Of a stretch of 64,000 bases of DNA, positions 28,694 to 41,684 are shown one piece after another. The translations under genes and the position numbers were made by a program. This stretch comes from Blattamonas nauphoetae. Taxonomy: Eukaryota; Preaxostyla; Oxymonadida. Each line of letters opens with the position of its first letter. The first letter of the stretch is position 1. The stretch lies in NCBI GenBank assembly GCA_033064195.1, contig JARBJD010000078.1, forward strand, positions 1-64,000, in the 5' to 3' direction. The notes under the pieces were generated by a model. The model was given only the letters and a program-made list of their open reading frames with translations, searched no databases and was not told the DNA's origin.

Positions 28694-29463
28694 GATCCCA
28701 CTCGTCTCTGTGTGACTTCTCACCTGGTTCACTTCATTGGATGTCTGACTCATCTACTCCAACCACCATTCAGTTCTTCATACATTCATTCATTCACTCA
28801 CTTCATAATCAACTATGTACCCCTTCACATCATTCTCTTCATTTGTCATTGTCGTCTGTGATCGGGTGTGTTCTCGTCTTTCCCTTAGTTTGATCATGTC
28901 ATCTTCGAAACACAACTCGCTCTCGACAACTGATGATTCCTTCATCTCTCAGAACACTCTCTTCGTTTCTCTTTCTTTCGTCTGATCATCACATCCATCT
29001 CACTTGTCATGATTTATGGTTTACCAACTCACCGAAGCCATCTCTTGATTGGATTCTTAATTCTCATATCTCGCTTCGTTATCCACCTTTTTCTGCCTCG
29101 ATTTGACGCCTTTGCAGAAACATTCATTCCTTTTGTGAAGAACTGATTTCCTCCATTCTGTTCTCGATCTATCGACTGCAACAGTTGGATGGATGAAACA
29201 TTCTTCGTCATCTTTTTCAAAAGTCATCTCTTTTTCTCATTATTTTTTCTAATCGATCTTTGTCTGAACCAGAAATAGAACCAAATATTGAGGGAAAAAG
29301 AGAAAGAACACTTGTGGTGAACTCTCTACTAACATCTATACAATAAAACGAGTATATTATAGAATGAAGATGTGAAATGAAAGCAAGATACAAAGAAAGA
29401 GATCCACAAAGTGACACAGGGCCAACACGACAACGGGCAAACAATTCTTGGACAGAGAACATG
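28694..29463. other. Intergenic region, nothing recognised
   Basis: T/C-rich sequence with short frames only. It lies between the 3' ends of two convergent genes, so it probably holds both transcript ends. Confidence 0.5.
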
Positions 29464-30744
29464 CTATCCGGGCTTGTCTTCATACATAATGCTCCCGTCC
29501 ATTCGAGAAAGAGACAAGGAGAACAGATGAGAGGACTCATCACACAGAAGAGAGTTTTCCTCGTCTGGATCGAGTATGTCACCATCATCTTCGAGAAGAG
29601 ACGAAATGTCGTCATTATTTTGTTTGGCGATCGCGTCATCAGCTGTGTGAGCGTCGAAGAGAAAATCGTGAAGATGCTTTCTATCGTGCTGTCCAGAGAG
29701 AATGACCTCTTTCTTGGCCGATTCCAACATTTCACTTGCTTTTTTGGAAGAATTGAGCGAATAGGAGGCTAGTTTCGGCATCGAGCTGGTGAGTGAGTCA
29801 CCCATCTCTGTTTGACACCCAGAACCAGTCTGTTGCCGAATAAACTGTGAATCTTGAGGCTGTGTATCACATTCCTTTAATGGAACGACTTCTTGATCCA
29901 TTATGGTCTTATGTTGGTCCTGTAGTGACAGAGAATTTGAGGCCTGTTTGTCCAATTGAGCTGAGATCCAATTAGCTGTACGGGCAACCTGCCAACGCTT
30001 CTTTTTCGAGTGAAATGCTCGGGGAGGTGATTGGGGGCTTGGTTTCATCGATTTTGCTGTCGAAAAATCGTTTTGACGAGATGGTGTCTTTAGAACATCG
30101 TGTTTTATTATCAATGGGAGCTGTGACTTCGATGTCGAAGTGGCATGAGCAGGTTCGCCCACATGGGGTGTATGACCACTTGGCTTAGTTTGAATTTGTG
30201 GTACATCTTTGTTTTGGAGATTTGGGAACTCCGCTCGTGAACGAGACTTTCGTAAGCGAGTTGGTGTCTGAGAACGGGTCGTACTTGCACTTTTGATGGG
30301 GTTTGTTGGGATTGTCCGCTGGCGAGGAGCAGAAGCGGCTCGTTGTTTGGTGTCTTTTGAATGGTGTCGTCTGCTTTCAGTATCCACGAGACTAAAGCGG
30401 ACAGGCCCTGCTATGGGTGGCGAACGTGGTCTTGGAAGGAGAGATTTCTCTGTTCGATTCAGTTTTTTTCTTGGATCTTCCTGTGAATCTGTGTGCCTCT
30501 CTGAAGTGAGTGAAACGTGGAAAAATGGGATTTCCTGTTCTGAAAAACGTAAAGAATGTGCGTTCGATTGTGATGGGACTAGAGACACTGATCTATCAAG
30601 TTCGATTTGTTCTTGTTCACTGAGTTTGGTTGTTCTATGGTTCCGGCGAGGTCTTGGGCGCCTCTGGAGGGGAGGTTGATCCAACAGAAGAGTGTCCGAC
30701 TTATTGTTGGTTGACCCAATCTTGGATGAGTCGATTTGATGCAT
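29464..30744 (-). CDS. Disordered basic protein, unidentified
   Basis: This frame encodes 426 residues from the ATG at 30744 (MHQIDSSKIG). The frame extends upstream, but only to a TTG, and a splice-acceptor-like TTTACAG just before suggests a possible extra 5' exon. The protein is rich in Ser, Arg, Pro, Gln and Lys, with clusters such as RRPRPRRNHR, PTRLRKSRSR and HSKKKRWQVARTANW, and a final acidic stretch (DDDISSLLEDDGDILDPDEE). No fold or motif is recognised. It looks like a largely unstructured nuclear or cytoskeletal-associated protein, but this is only a composition-based guess. It is convergent with the surface-protein gene. Confidence 0.6.
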   Translation of the reverse strand: MHQIDSSKIGSTNNKSDTLLLDQPPLQRRPRPRRNHRTTKLSEQEQIELDRSVSLVPSQSNAHSLRFSEQEIPFFHVSLTSERHTDSQEDPRKKLNRTEKSLLPRPRSPPIAGPVRFSLVDTESRRHHSKDTKQRAASAPRQRTIPTNPIKSASTTRSQTPTRLRKSRSRAEFPNLQNKDVPQIQTKPSGHTPHVGEPAHATSTSKSQLPLIIKHDVLKTPSRQNDFSTAKSMKPSPQSPPRAFHSKKKRWQVARTANWISAQLDKQASNSLSLQDQHKTIMDQEVVPLKECDTQPQDSQFIRQQTGSGCQTEMGDSLTSSMPKLASYSLNSSKKASEMLESAKKEVILSGQHDRKHLHDFLFDAHTADDAIAKQNNDDISSLLEDDGDILDPDEENSLLCDESSHLFSLSLSRMDGSIMYEDKPG

Positions 30745-31162
30745 GGGCGAAATCGAACCTTTTCTGTAAATGTCAGTACCCGTTGACAAATATGAGCGAA
30801 AAATATTTCAAAAGGGGAAAAAGAGCGTGTTGAACGTTTGGAATCGAGAAAATTGTCCTTAGTAGCTCGAGGTTTCGATTTGAAAATGAGTTTGGTTTCG
30901 ATCCAACGAAGAATCTACATAGTGATTTATATACCGCAAGGCTCTCTTCACAGCTATTGTCATGTTGTGGAGAGCAAATGAAGACGACTTACACCACTGT
31001 ACAACGTCTGTTCAAAGAATGAACTCTGAAATGTGATTTAAGATTGAAAGAGACGACCAATCACTGAAAATCATCCGACTTGCTGAGAAAACCCCGTTGC
31101 CTTCATTTTTTGAAACTTGTCTATCGTTTGACGGCCTCGAATGTGGAAATGGCATTGTTTCG
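30745..31162. other. Short intergenic region
   Basis: About 420 bp with no clear coding signal. It separates two minus-strand genes and probably holds the promoter of the disordered-protein gene. Confidence 0.4.
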
Positions 31163-32088
31163 TCACTTCCTTCCTGTCTTTCCCTTCTTCCCACCTTCTT
31201 TGACAGATTTACTTTTATCGACTGTATTTTCAATGATTTCAGGTTCTGGTTTCTGAATTACTTCTTCAACGCGTGATTGCTTGGTGACGATAGTTTGAAT
31301 GTCCCGGTGAGCTTGTGATGCCTCGTCGCGAAGAAAACTTGCCGGTTCCTCAAAAGCACCAGTGGAAAAGTGAAAGGTTGCTTCTGTTAACCATGGTTCA
31401 ACGTTTATCTTTCGAACTTCTTGGAGGATGTCGTCGGTGCTCCCAACAGGCGCAGTGGGGAGGTCGTCAAGAGCTGTTGATGAAGAATCTAGAATTTTGA
31501 GAAACGGGAGAGTTGTAAAGATGTTCTGCCGGTATTCATGCATCTTGCAGATGGGACAGACAAGTGATGGATCATGTCGCTGGAAACAAAGTGATCTGAG
31601 TGTCTTGACTGATTGGAGAGGAGAAATGGATGTTAAAGTTTCGATGGGATTACCAGCGACAGAGAGTGTTTCGAGACAGGGAGAATGCTGGATTCCATCT
31701 GGAACGGTGAGATTAACAGAGATGAAATTTGTATCATCAAAGAAAAATGAGACCTAGTGATTTGATTAGATTTGAATCGACTATGAGGATCTTCAATTTC
31801 TGCAATTGTGCAAATGGTGCGATGGATTCGATGGAGTTGTGAGAACTATCAAAACAGGATTCGACCAAGATAATCACAGATTAAAATGTTGAAAACGTAC
31901 ATGTTTATTTCAGAAAGTCCAGATAAATGCACAAGAAATGACAGAGTTGTAATTTTTCTGTTCAAAAGGGAAACTTTTGTGATACACGCTGGATCGAACT
32001 GTCCTGTTTGAATTCTCAGCTCCTCTATGACTGATTCATCGATAGGTGAGACTTTGATGGGGTCAGGTTCCGAACTAACCAGGAACAT
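31163..32088 (-). CDS. Small leucine-rich-repeat protein, three exons
   Basis: The exons are 32088-31901, 31845-31754 and 31698-31163. Both introns are 55 bp with GT-AG ends, and together they give exactly 272 codons. The start is the ATG at 32088; further upstream only TTG is available. LRR strands are clear: ITKVSLLNRKITTL, SGLSEINISHNSIESI, LQKLKILIVDSNLIKSL and CLETLSVAGNPIETL. The LRR C-terminal cap pattern follows (CPICKMHEYRQNIFTTLPFLKILD). The tail is Lys-rich (KEGGKKGKTGRK). The design matches small LRR proteins of cilia and flagella and of phosphatase-regulator type, but the partner is unknown. It is divergent from the RalGAP gene. Confidence 0.75.
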
Positions 32089-32575
32089 TTGACGGATCAA
32101 ACTCGAAAGAAAGTTGTGGGTGAGTAATGGGAAGCACTCCACCAGCCGGGCAGACCATATCAAGCAATTTTCCTGAGCTCAAACAATTTGACAAGCTGTT
32201 TGATAGCTCTCTCTCTGCCTCTAAGCGATACAAGAGCCTTCTCTCCTCCTATCGTGTGAATTTCATTTGATTAACACATTTCTGCCACATAGCTCAACTA
32301 TCTCAAGACACTATACATCGACTCATTCATTGTCGACACACAGAACTTTTTACCTTCTTTGATGATGTATTTGTCTACCTAGAACAAGCTTGTCAGAAGA
32401 GTTTCTCTTTCTCCTAAAACCCATTTGAATATTTCTTCTCAGAACCGGTAAAGTCAGAATCTCTCACGCCTTTGCTCAGTTTCTACGCTGATCTCATTAC
32501 ATTTTGTCCACATCAACAACTTGATCACCATCAGGCTCGCATTCGTTTGTTCTCTCTTCCTTTATCATTTCTGAA
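32089..32575. other. Divergent intergenic region with likely 5' exons of the RalGAP-like gene
   Basis: C/T-rich tracts and AG dinucleotides are frequent, as expected for short-intron gene starts. I could not identify the initiator ATG of the downstream gene. Its first exon or exons probably lie here. Confidence 0.35.
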
Positions 32576-35500
32576 GTGGCACTTATAAATGGACTTGTAC
32601 CCGATACTGCCAAAGGAAGTGCACGCCTTATAGCAATGAAAATTGTTCTGACGATGTGCGAAAGAATGGGAAACGAGTTCCCTGAGAGTCGTGATCTCGT
32701 CCGTGATTGCATCAATTTTTCTGCGTTTCATACAAACCTACATGAACGCAGTCACATTCCTCCCCGCAATACCAGTATGATTTTTCATTTCCTTCATATT
32801 CTCGCGAATCAACAGATAAATGCCATTCGTTCGTTAAAAGGCAGTCACCATTCAAGATCGAAGAATCTGTCCTGATGCTTCAAATCTTTTTGGAGAAGAT
32901 AAAGGAGAATCTCGATGATTTTCCCTTCTGGTATTCACTTTTCGTGGACTCGGTCGGCGTCGTCCTATTCAATCACAACTTCTCATTTACACCTGGAAAA
33001 CGTTTGAAATTTGGTCTTTTGAGATAAATTTGCTAGCAACATCCCTTTCCAAGTATTGTTTCCGACAGATTTGTCCAGAACAACTTTTGGTTGAATTCAC
33101 TCCTGTTTTTGCAGATTTTCTCAAACAAGATTCGCTCATTCTCGAAATTTTCAACTCCACTGATCGGATTGAAGTATGCTGATCCTTTATCCAATTTTCA
33201 TGTGTGTTTCAATCTGCAGCTCGCTCTGAACATCCTTCACCAGATCTGTTCAATCGAACCCATCCCAGACACCCCCGATGTTCATGTTACGGCTCTCACC
33301 ACAGTTCTGAACTTTTTGTCGAAATGGGTGCACAGTACCACATCAATCATCGAGACAGACTCAACCACCGTCCTCCCGCTCCACGAGAGTGTCTTCCTCA
33401 AGGAAACCGACGACCAACCTTCGATAAATGAAATGATTCCGGACAGTGGCCTTCAGAACTATTATATGCTCATCTCTGAAAGCATTCTTCTTCCAGTTCT
33501 TTCTCAACACACAACGCCAACCGTGTGACATCTTCTTCCCGTCATAACTCCTCTTCACTCTCTTCATTTCTTCTCTCTCATGCTCAGCCCAACCAAATCG
33601 ATATCATTTTCAACCTCATGAATTATCTCGTGTTGGTCCCCAACCTCCTCACCAACCACAGCCGAGAACAACACTTCCGTGGTTGGATTCCTGCAATCGA
33701 ATCAATGTGTGATCGGATTGACTCGATGATTCTAACTCAAGCCTTCAAACGTCATCTTCCCGCATTCCTCCATTCGTTCGTCAAATACGGTGTAGAGACT
33801 GACTTCCTTTGGGATCTGTTCTCTTCTTCAGCATCGACTGTCCTCTGCAAATCACCCCTTTTGATGGAAGTGTGGCGGCAGATATTGACAGAACTGACAT
33901 CACAAATCATTCAAATTCTCACGAATATCCACAACCAGGAAACACACGAAGTCGTCTCCAATTATCTCTTCTCACAAACCCGATCAATAAACGAAGAGTT
34001 ATCAGACGAAGAACATGAATTTACGCCGTATTCCACCTTCAATACCGACGAAGAATTGACATTCAAATGGCTGCGCATGCTGAACCTCTTCACTGCCACC
34101 CAACACATGAGCATCGACTCCCTCACCATATATTCCGAGACTATTGCAGCTATTATCGACGCCTTCATTCTTTCACCGATCCCACAGGTCTTCAGAAGTG
34201 ATTCTAAACACGGGCGCATCTTCGGTCTTCCAGTCGGCGTGTTCTCCTCCACACTTCAGCACACACCGTATCCAGTCCCAAAAGGGAAAGTGAAAAAGGC
34301 AATTCCCATTCCGCCGGTCCCAGCAATCACAGATACTGTCACAAAAAGCACAGTCTCCCTCGTCCCGATGGTCGAGGGCACGGCAGGCGTCATCCCCATC
34401 CACCACCCCGTGGCCTCGCCCATCATCAAGACAGTGCCCTCCCCTCCTCCCCTCTCCTTCACACCAGACAGAAGCGGGTCACCGATCGAGGCAGAGATCC
34501 AACCTCAGCCATCTCCTCATCCGTCTCCTCCCCTCCCATCCCCTCCGCCGATGCAGTCCATGCGGAGTCCGCCACTCATCGTCCCTGTCGTCCCTCCTCC
34601 AACCAAAATCTCTCCGCCCACTCCTCCCAATCCAATGACAGACCATCTCCCGTCTGAGATGACCTTCTCTGCAACACTGTTGGAGAGCGCGGTTCAGAAT
34701 ACTCCAACCCAAATCCGAAAGATGTCATCAGAATCGTTCAATTCGTCGCCAGAGGCGTCTGTCGTCTCGTTAACACACTCCCAAGACGAAGACCCATCAC
34801 TCCAGCCACACTCTCCAAACACGAACAGCCAGACCACTCTCTCTCAATCACCGCCGTCAGGGTATTATCAAACACTGATGTCGTCCTTCACATCCACCTC
34901 GTCCAACTCGCCCACGCTCTTCCGTTCTCTTCAACCCCGCACCACTCCCATCAACCTCACTCGCCTGGCTGATCCCATCCAGCGAGTGATCGACCCTGTC
35001 ACGCTGCTCAGCCTGTTCTCCCACATTCTGGTGGACATCGTCTCTGATCGAGCAAACCCGCCGAAGTGTGTGTCGATTGCGATTGCCAACATTTTGAGAT
35101 TGCTGACTCTGCCCAATCCAAGTGTGATCCCAATCTCACTTTTTGTGAACTCGATCAAATGCATCGAGAAGCCGCTACTGTCCGACTCGCAGCACATCAT
35201 TGAAATGATCCTTCCGTTCACGAAGGGCCTCTTCTCGCACCACACTCCCTTCATCTTCTCCCTCATCCCATCCTTCACTTCCGTCCAAAAAACCATTTCC
35301 CGTCTCTCGCCTTCCCATCGACTGTTCGGTATCTCGCTCTACAACTCAGCGAATCTCCTCTCCGTTCTGTACGACCCCACATTCCCTCCTTCTCCCACCC
35401 ACTCCGACACCAAATTCAGACACTTCCCGACGTTTCAAAACGTGCCCACAGTTCCTGGCCGAATGATTCGACCGGGCGGAACGCTGCCTGCGCAGATGCC

Positions 35501-38500
35501 GACCTCTCCGCTCCAATACTCGATGGGGGCACCCACCACGACGTACGCAAAGGCTTCGAACCTTCCGTGGGACAAAGTGTCAGCAGGGATCGACACCTTC
35601 TTCACGCACGAGGTGAGGGGGCAGGACGCGGAGACGGCTTGTCTGTGTTTGTATTCGATCACGGCGAAGTTGCTGTCTTCTGTGTTTCTGGGACAGGATC
35701 TGTACTTCCGGACGCATCTCGACTACTTGTTCCAAGTTCTCGGCACAAACACCAGCCAATCCTTCGAAGTGTCGCTTGTTGTTTCGAAGGTCGCGATTGA
35801 CTGTCTTCGGATGCTGGCTGAGCATGGTTCGAGGATCGAGCAGTTTGACTCCACGTTGCCCAAGTTGATTGTGAGCCACATCACAATCAAGGGCGAGAAC
35901 CTCTTCGACCAGTTCTGCTCCAAACGAGTCGGAGTCGGCCACCAACACCTGGAAGCCAAGGCTGCGATTGAGCTGTCGCTCGGACTGATTGTGGAAGCGA
36001 TTGTGGAATGGCTCTCTGCATGCCCAGCCCTTCTCACGTCTGTCGCAACAATGGAGAAGGTGATGGGCTTCCTCAACCATCTCCTGTCTGTGCCTGACGC
36101 GGATGGGAAGGAGAAGAACGAGACACAAACCAAATCGACAGCCAGGTTTGGGCACAGCACCAATCGATTTGCCTCATCTAACACAGCTTCGGAAGGGCGA
36201 AACACGTTCCTCTTCGAAGACCTCGCAAACAGAATGGAGCTGAATTCGTCGACGATCGAGTCGGGGTATGACCGCCTCTTCTCTGCCCTCCTTTCCGACG
36301 TGTTCACAGACACCGCAAGCGTCGCGACTGGCGAGACCGGGCATGTTGTCCAGATGAACCTATTTGAGACGCTGTCGAAGGAGCTGGAACAGTCCTTCTC
36401 GATGTTCCGTGATTCTCGCCAGATCCTCTCCAACTCCATCGAGACTCATCTTCAGCTGGTCGGCAAGCTTGCCAAAGTGTACATCACATCACTCGCCATG
36501 GAACAGCCCTTCTCGGCCTGCTGTATCGATGCAGACGAGGAGGCAGTGGGCGACGACAAAACTGTATATTTCTCGCTCGGATCGGAGACGATTCTGGAAG
36601 TGAGCGAGCGATCATGCCCGATCGAGACGGAGTACGTGTGTGCACTCGAAAGGCCACACACAGCAACTGACGATCCAACTGTTGTGTTTGAAAAGAGGAA
36701 CAAGCCCATCCAACACACAACTTCTGTGCATGTTGTGATTCGGAATGCAGTTGGGCGATTTGATTGGGACTTCATTCCGCTGTTCGGAGAGGTCGATCAG
36801 CAGGCGCAGGCAGCCAAACAAGCTGCAGCTCAGGCGATCTCCCTCCCAACCACACCAAAAGCACTCAACAATCAGCACACCCCGAAACTGCCCTCTCCGC
36901 AACTCTCAGAGGATTCTGAATCGCCGAAGACAACATTCGCATCAGTCTCGGAAACAGGAACATCTCAACCACTCCAACCGTTCTCGACCACACTGACAAG
37001 CGAGAAGACAAACGAAGATCCTTTTGAAGTCAACAACTCTCTCGCTGCGATTGAGACGTTCAACAAACTGAACGTTGTCACCGACGACGAACACCTCAAC
37101 CAACTCGCCAACTCCATCGCCGAGTTCGAAGAAGACATCAAACCTGTCCCGATCGAAGGCGAGGAAGAGTTTGCGATGGAAGTCTCGGCTGTCGTCTACA
37201 AACGAAGAGAGTCGTCCATCCACACCCATCTCCACCGCCCCTCTCCTCTCGTCTCGCATGCCCAGTTCGCCCTTCGCTCTCCCTCGCCTTCCTCTCCGCC
37301 TTCGCCGAAGGCTGTCTTTCGAAGACACCCTCCGCCTCCGTTTTCGATTGCGCGGTCGTTTCTGGCGCAGTTCAAGTTGGTCGACGTCGACGCACATTTG
37401 TCGCTGAAGCAGCTGAAATCTCAGGTTGCGACACGGTTTGTGGTGATATTTCTCATTTGTCTTGTGTCGTTCTATTCTTGTTTCCATACTTATTCTGTTC
37501 TGATCATTTTTCATCTTGCCCATCTCTCTTTCTCACAGAACTATGATGAAATTGATCGACACACTCGTCGTGAAGAAGACATACGAAATCGGGATTGTTT
37601 ACGCTGCTCCAGGCTGCACAGACGAGGAGTCCATCCTCACATTCACCGAGGGACTAGATGCTCCCTCCGAAGACACACCACAACCACTTGATGCTCCTCC
37701 CAAAGACAAGCTTGATGAGCAGACTGATTCAGAGACTGGCACGACGCAGAAGACGAGGAGAGTGAGTGGGTTGTTCTGGCAGTTCGTGGACCAGCTGTGT
37801 TGGAGAGTGAACGCCGAGGGGCATCGAGGGTATTTGGGAACGACGAAGATCATCTCGAAGTTGGAGGAGAAGGAGGTTGACACGAAGGATCCCATGAAAG
37901 ACTTGCTGGAGGCCAAACAGGATGACGAAAGACTTCGAAGCCAAGTCTCGGCGAGATCTGTCAACAAGTCGCCTCCCCTCGTCTCCCCTCAGTCATCGCC
38001 AAGTCCGCCAGCCTCGCTTGTCGAAGACGTCCCCGACTCACTCAGCCAATCCCGAACCCCAAAGTCTTCTCAAAGCTTCTCCGAACGACGCCCATCGTCC
38101 TCGCGACAGATGACACCAACACTCAGCCCGTCACCGACGTTCCCTCGCTACAAAAACGCATCGACCCCCGACGAGCTGGAGGGAGGGCGGTCGAGGATCG
38201 AGCGGAAGGACACCATCGCTCAGAAGATCAGTGCAGGGGCCGTCCCACAAAGCTTTTATTACCCCGACAGCATCCCCGAAGCGATCAGGTTTGCGTCTGT
38301 GGGTGACGTGCAAGGTGTGACACTCGTCTTTTCATTTCTTGTTCCTTTCTGTCTTCGCAGAACCGACTGTCCCTCTCCGCACACTCTCACCGAAGTATCG
38401 TCTCATGTACTCCACCGACACGACTGACGTTGTCTTCCACGTCTCCCATCTCCTCTCCGAGAGCGACGATGTGGAGACGATCGAAGACCGAATCAACCTG

Positions 38501-39010
38501 CTCTCCCAAAACAGCTCGCAGAGCGTGTGCATTGTGTGGTGGGAGAACTCCACCCCGTTCACTCCTGCTGTCCTCCCCAGTCTCAGCAAGGCAGTGGCAC
38601 TGTTCTATGTCATCTCACCGATCCCGTCGGGTGTGGAGGCCCAGCCTCTTCTGCACGTCTCGGTCCATCTCACCCCACACGCGTTCCCAAACCCCAACCT
38701 TCCTCTCTCCCTTCAGCCTGCCTCGGCGTTCCCCGACTCTCTCTCCTCGATCTCGACTGGCACGCAGTCCTCCTTCCTTCTCTCGCCCATTCTGGACGAT
38801 TCTGTCATTCCTTTCTTTCTTCTCGCCCCACTCATGCGATCAGCGTCGGTCTCCACACTCCGGCTGCTCCGAATGAGGGCTGGAAGCTCGCTCATGCCTT
38901 TTACAGATTGGCAAGCGAAGCGTCTGATTACACTTTCAAAGACAATCAAACAGATGCAGAAAAATGGCGGACCGTCGGAAGATTATGAGTGTCTCTTTTA
39001 TTCGGAGTGA
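32576..39010 (+). CDS. RalGAP-alpha/tuberin-like GTPase-activating protein (Rap/Ran-GAP domain), multi-exon
   Basis: Resolved exons are 33069-33173, 33220-33522, 33588-37435, 37539-38314 and 38361-39010. Introns of 46, 65, 103 and 46 bp keep one frame of 1893 codons plus stop. Earlier exons are present but unresolved (GSARLIAMKIVLTMCERMG at about 32609; FPFWYSLFVDSVGVVLF at about 32920). The C-terminal third is a Rap/Ran-GAP domain. It enters with VKKTYEIGIVYAAPGCTDE, then GYLG, YRLMYSTDTTDVVFHVSHL, SVCIVWWENSTPF, ALFYVISPIP, and ends in a region corresponding to the FAPL-type loop. This domain stimulates GTP hydrolysis on Ral/Rheb-like GTPases using a catalytic Asn. The N-terminal two thirds are helical-repeat-like with a long Pro/Ser-rich insertion. 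The start is uncertain. Confidence 0.78.
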
Positions 39011-39192
39011 TTTTCATCACACCATGATGTATTTCTATTCTTTTCAAGTGTTATCTTCTTTATATTCACAATTCATGTTTTTTATGAGATCTTTTCCATC
39101 TTTGACACATAATCACTACGTTCGATTCACGATGCCCATTCTTCTTTCTTCTTCAACCAATCGGTCAATTCGAGCAAATTGACTCATAACAG

Positions 39193-41684
39193 ATGCATCA
39201 CCGGAAGGAATCGCGAATGAAGCATTGTATTTACTTCATCTTTTCGATAAATCATTCTGATTTCATCTTTTTCTGTGCAGATAAAGTCGAAAGGACTGTC
39301 AGCGAACACCATGGGGTTACACTCCTCCAAGCAATTCACCGAAGTGATGGTACTGAATATGCCCTCCATAGTTGCAATGTTGATCCAGATTATGCGGCAG
39401 TTCTCTTTGAACCACACATGGTGACATTTAGCAAGTTCTCCTCACCTTTCTTGTTGAATATCACGAGCTGGATTCAGGAGGACAAAAAATACTGGATCAT
39501 TCGAGAATGGTCGGATCACCCCAGCCTCCGAGAGCATGTAGCAAGTCTTTGGAAGGAAGATGGACAAATCAAAGAGAGTTCCATCTGGGATATCGTTACT
39601 ACCACCTGTCTGTCATTATATTTTCTCCATATGAACGGTGTTGTACATTATCATCTGACTATGGACAATATTTTCGTTGAATCGTCAATGCTCGCCAGAA
39701 TCAGTGATTTCAACCACTACCGCTGGCATGAGGATCCTGATTCAATGGGTCCGTTCTATATCGCTGCCATGGCCCCCGAACTCTTTCATGACCACCCGAC
39801 ATACACTCCAAAATCTGATCTCTGGGCACTTGGTTGTATCTTGTATGAAATCGTCATGCAGAAGCCCCCGTTCTATTCAGACGATTCATCTGAACTGCGC
39901 CGCTTGATTGAGGAAGAAGATCCTCAGCCATTACCTCGGTGGATCTCTCCGGATCTCTCAACTCTGATTTATTCGCTCCTCAACAAAGACCCCATGGAAC
40001 GGCCAAACATTGAAAGTATCATGCAATTACCCAAACCGCAACAGCGTCTTGGCCAAATTGTGCCCAAATTGTTTCCTCAAATGGGAGAACTCCTTCGTGA
40101 ACAGAAAAGTGCGTTCCTACAGCTGGAAACAGTCAAAAACGAGTTAGCAAAGTACGAGGGCATTCTGGGAGCAATTCGGATTGACCCATCTCTTCAGTTT
40201 CCGATTCCACCATATCCACCAGAATGGCAACGAAAACGAGAAAGAGAGAAAGAGAAGGAACGAGCACTCCAAAAGCAGAGGAACGAGGAAGAGCGTCTCC
40301 GAGAAAGGGCTGAAGCTGCAGCTGGAAAAGATGGGCTTCCGTCAAAAGATTCAGACAAGCCAAAGAAGAAGGACAAGGAGAAGTCGAAAAAGGACGAAGG
40401 ACCGTCCCAAGAGGAACTGGAACGAGAATCAGAGGAGCCCAGGTCGGAATTTGCGACGGAGAGAGACATCAGCGATGCTGTGCGATATTTAGTTCGAATC
40501 GATCATAATCTCAAATCACAGCTACCACGTCTAACACCTTCTCAGATGAGTGCCCTCACTCTCTGGAAGGGAATGAATACTTTGACAACCAAAGTTCGTG
40601 ATGGTATGTCAGATTATTGTGACATCTTCATGTTTCCATCGTTCGTCCTCTTCCTCGTCATCCTACCTGCATTATTATATCTTTTCAGTCCCTCTTCTCG
40701 GCCTCCGGCACAATATCAAGCCACTTCTCCCCGAAAATGCCAAAATTCGAATCGAAGGCAATCGTCTCTCAACGAAGCAAAACACACCATTATATATCAA
40801 ATTGGACCCTCTCATCAAAAGCGGGATCTGGAGATTAGATATGGGATATGTAGCATCTGTGGATACGAGATGTATGTGATCTTCACGTCAGGGTTGATCC
40901 TTCATCAACCCCATTTTCCATTCTGAAATGCTTTCCACCTGAAATTCAGTGAGGAGTTATTCATTTGATACCTCACCAATTGTTCCTTTCTTCCTCTTTC
41001 TCGATAGGGATTGGCATTTGCGATGCAGATTTTGAGTTTCCAGAGAACTACGAAGTCGGACAAGATTCTCACACCGCTGGATATCTTGGTCACACGTATG
41101 ATCTTTCTGGCATATTTCATTCGTCATTTATTTCCATTTCTCCTTTTCTTCCTGTTTTCACGACATTGATTCTTCCATTCGTCATCTCTGTAGCGGTGGA
41201 GTCTGGCACAATGGAAAGTGGCGTGTCGGAAATCACATCTATCACGATGCTGATGTTGTTGGAGTGGAAGTGAATTACGATGCAGAACCACCGACGTGCC
41301 ACTTCCTGTTGGAGGAACAGTATCAACCAATCTCCTTCAAATTTATCCCAAACGAAATTCGATTCTTCGTATGAGTACACCCTTCTTCCGTGATATTCTT
41401 TGTTCTTCAATCATTAGTTTTGCCTCCAGGATCCTGGGACCACAGTCGAACTTCTCTGCCTCTCCCGTCCATATGCCCAGTTTATCCCGCCTATTGAAGA
41501 TTCTGCCCAACTTGCATGGGCTCGCCCAATCCCTCCTCGTCAAGCAAAACCGTCCAAAAAATTTCAGGTCGAGGTGAAGGAAGTGAAATCGACAAAGAGT
41601 GTCGGTGATAAGGGTTCAGACCCTACCAAACCGACAGCGAAGGGAAAAAAGACACAGCAGTCTCAACCAAAGAAATCACAATAA
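39193..41684 (+). CDS. Pseudokinase-SPRY-like protein, six exons
   Basis: Exons 39193-39226, 39281-40603, 40689-40871, 41008-41095, 41194-41368 and 41430-41684 join into 686 codons including TAA. Introns are 54-136 bp. Residues about 20-280 are a protein-kinase fold with key residues missing. The ATP-binding Lys is absent (YALHSC), HRDLKxxN is replaced by HYHLTMDN, and DFG by DFN. The APE motif (MAPELF), the DLWALGCILYEIV helix and the final Arg (DPMERPN) remain. It is therefore probably a scaffold or regulator. A long Lys/Glu/Arg-rich coiled segment follows. A SPRY-like beta domain comes next (VPLLGLRHNI, IGICDADFEF, GGVWHNGKWRVG, DVVGVEVNYDAEPPTCHFLL), and a basic tail ends the protein. SPRY domains bind partner proteins. 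Confidence 0.78.
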
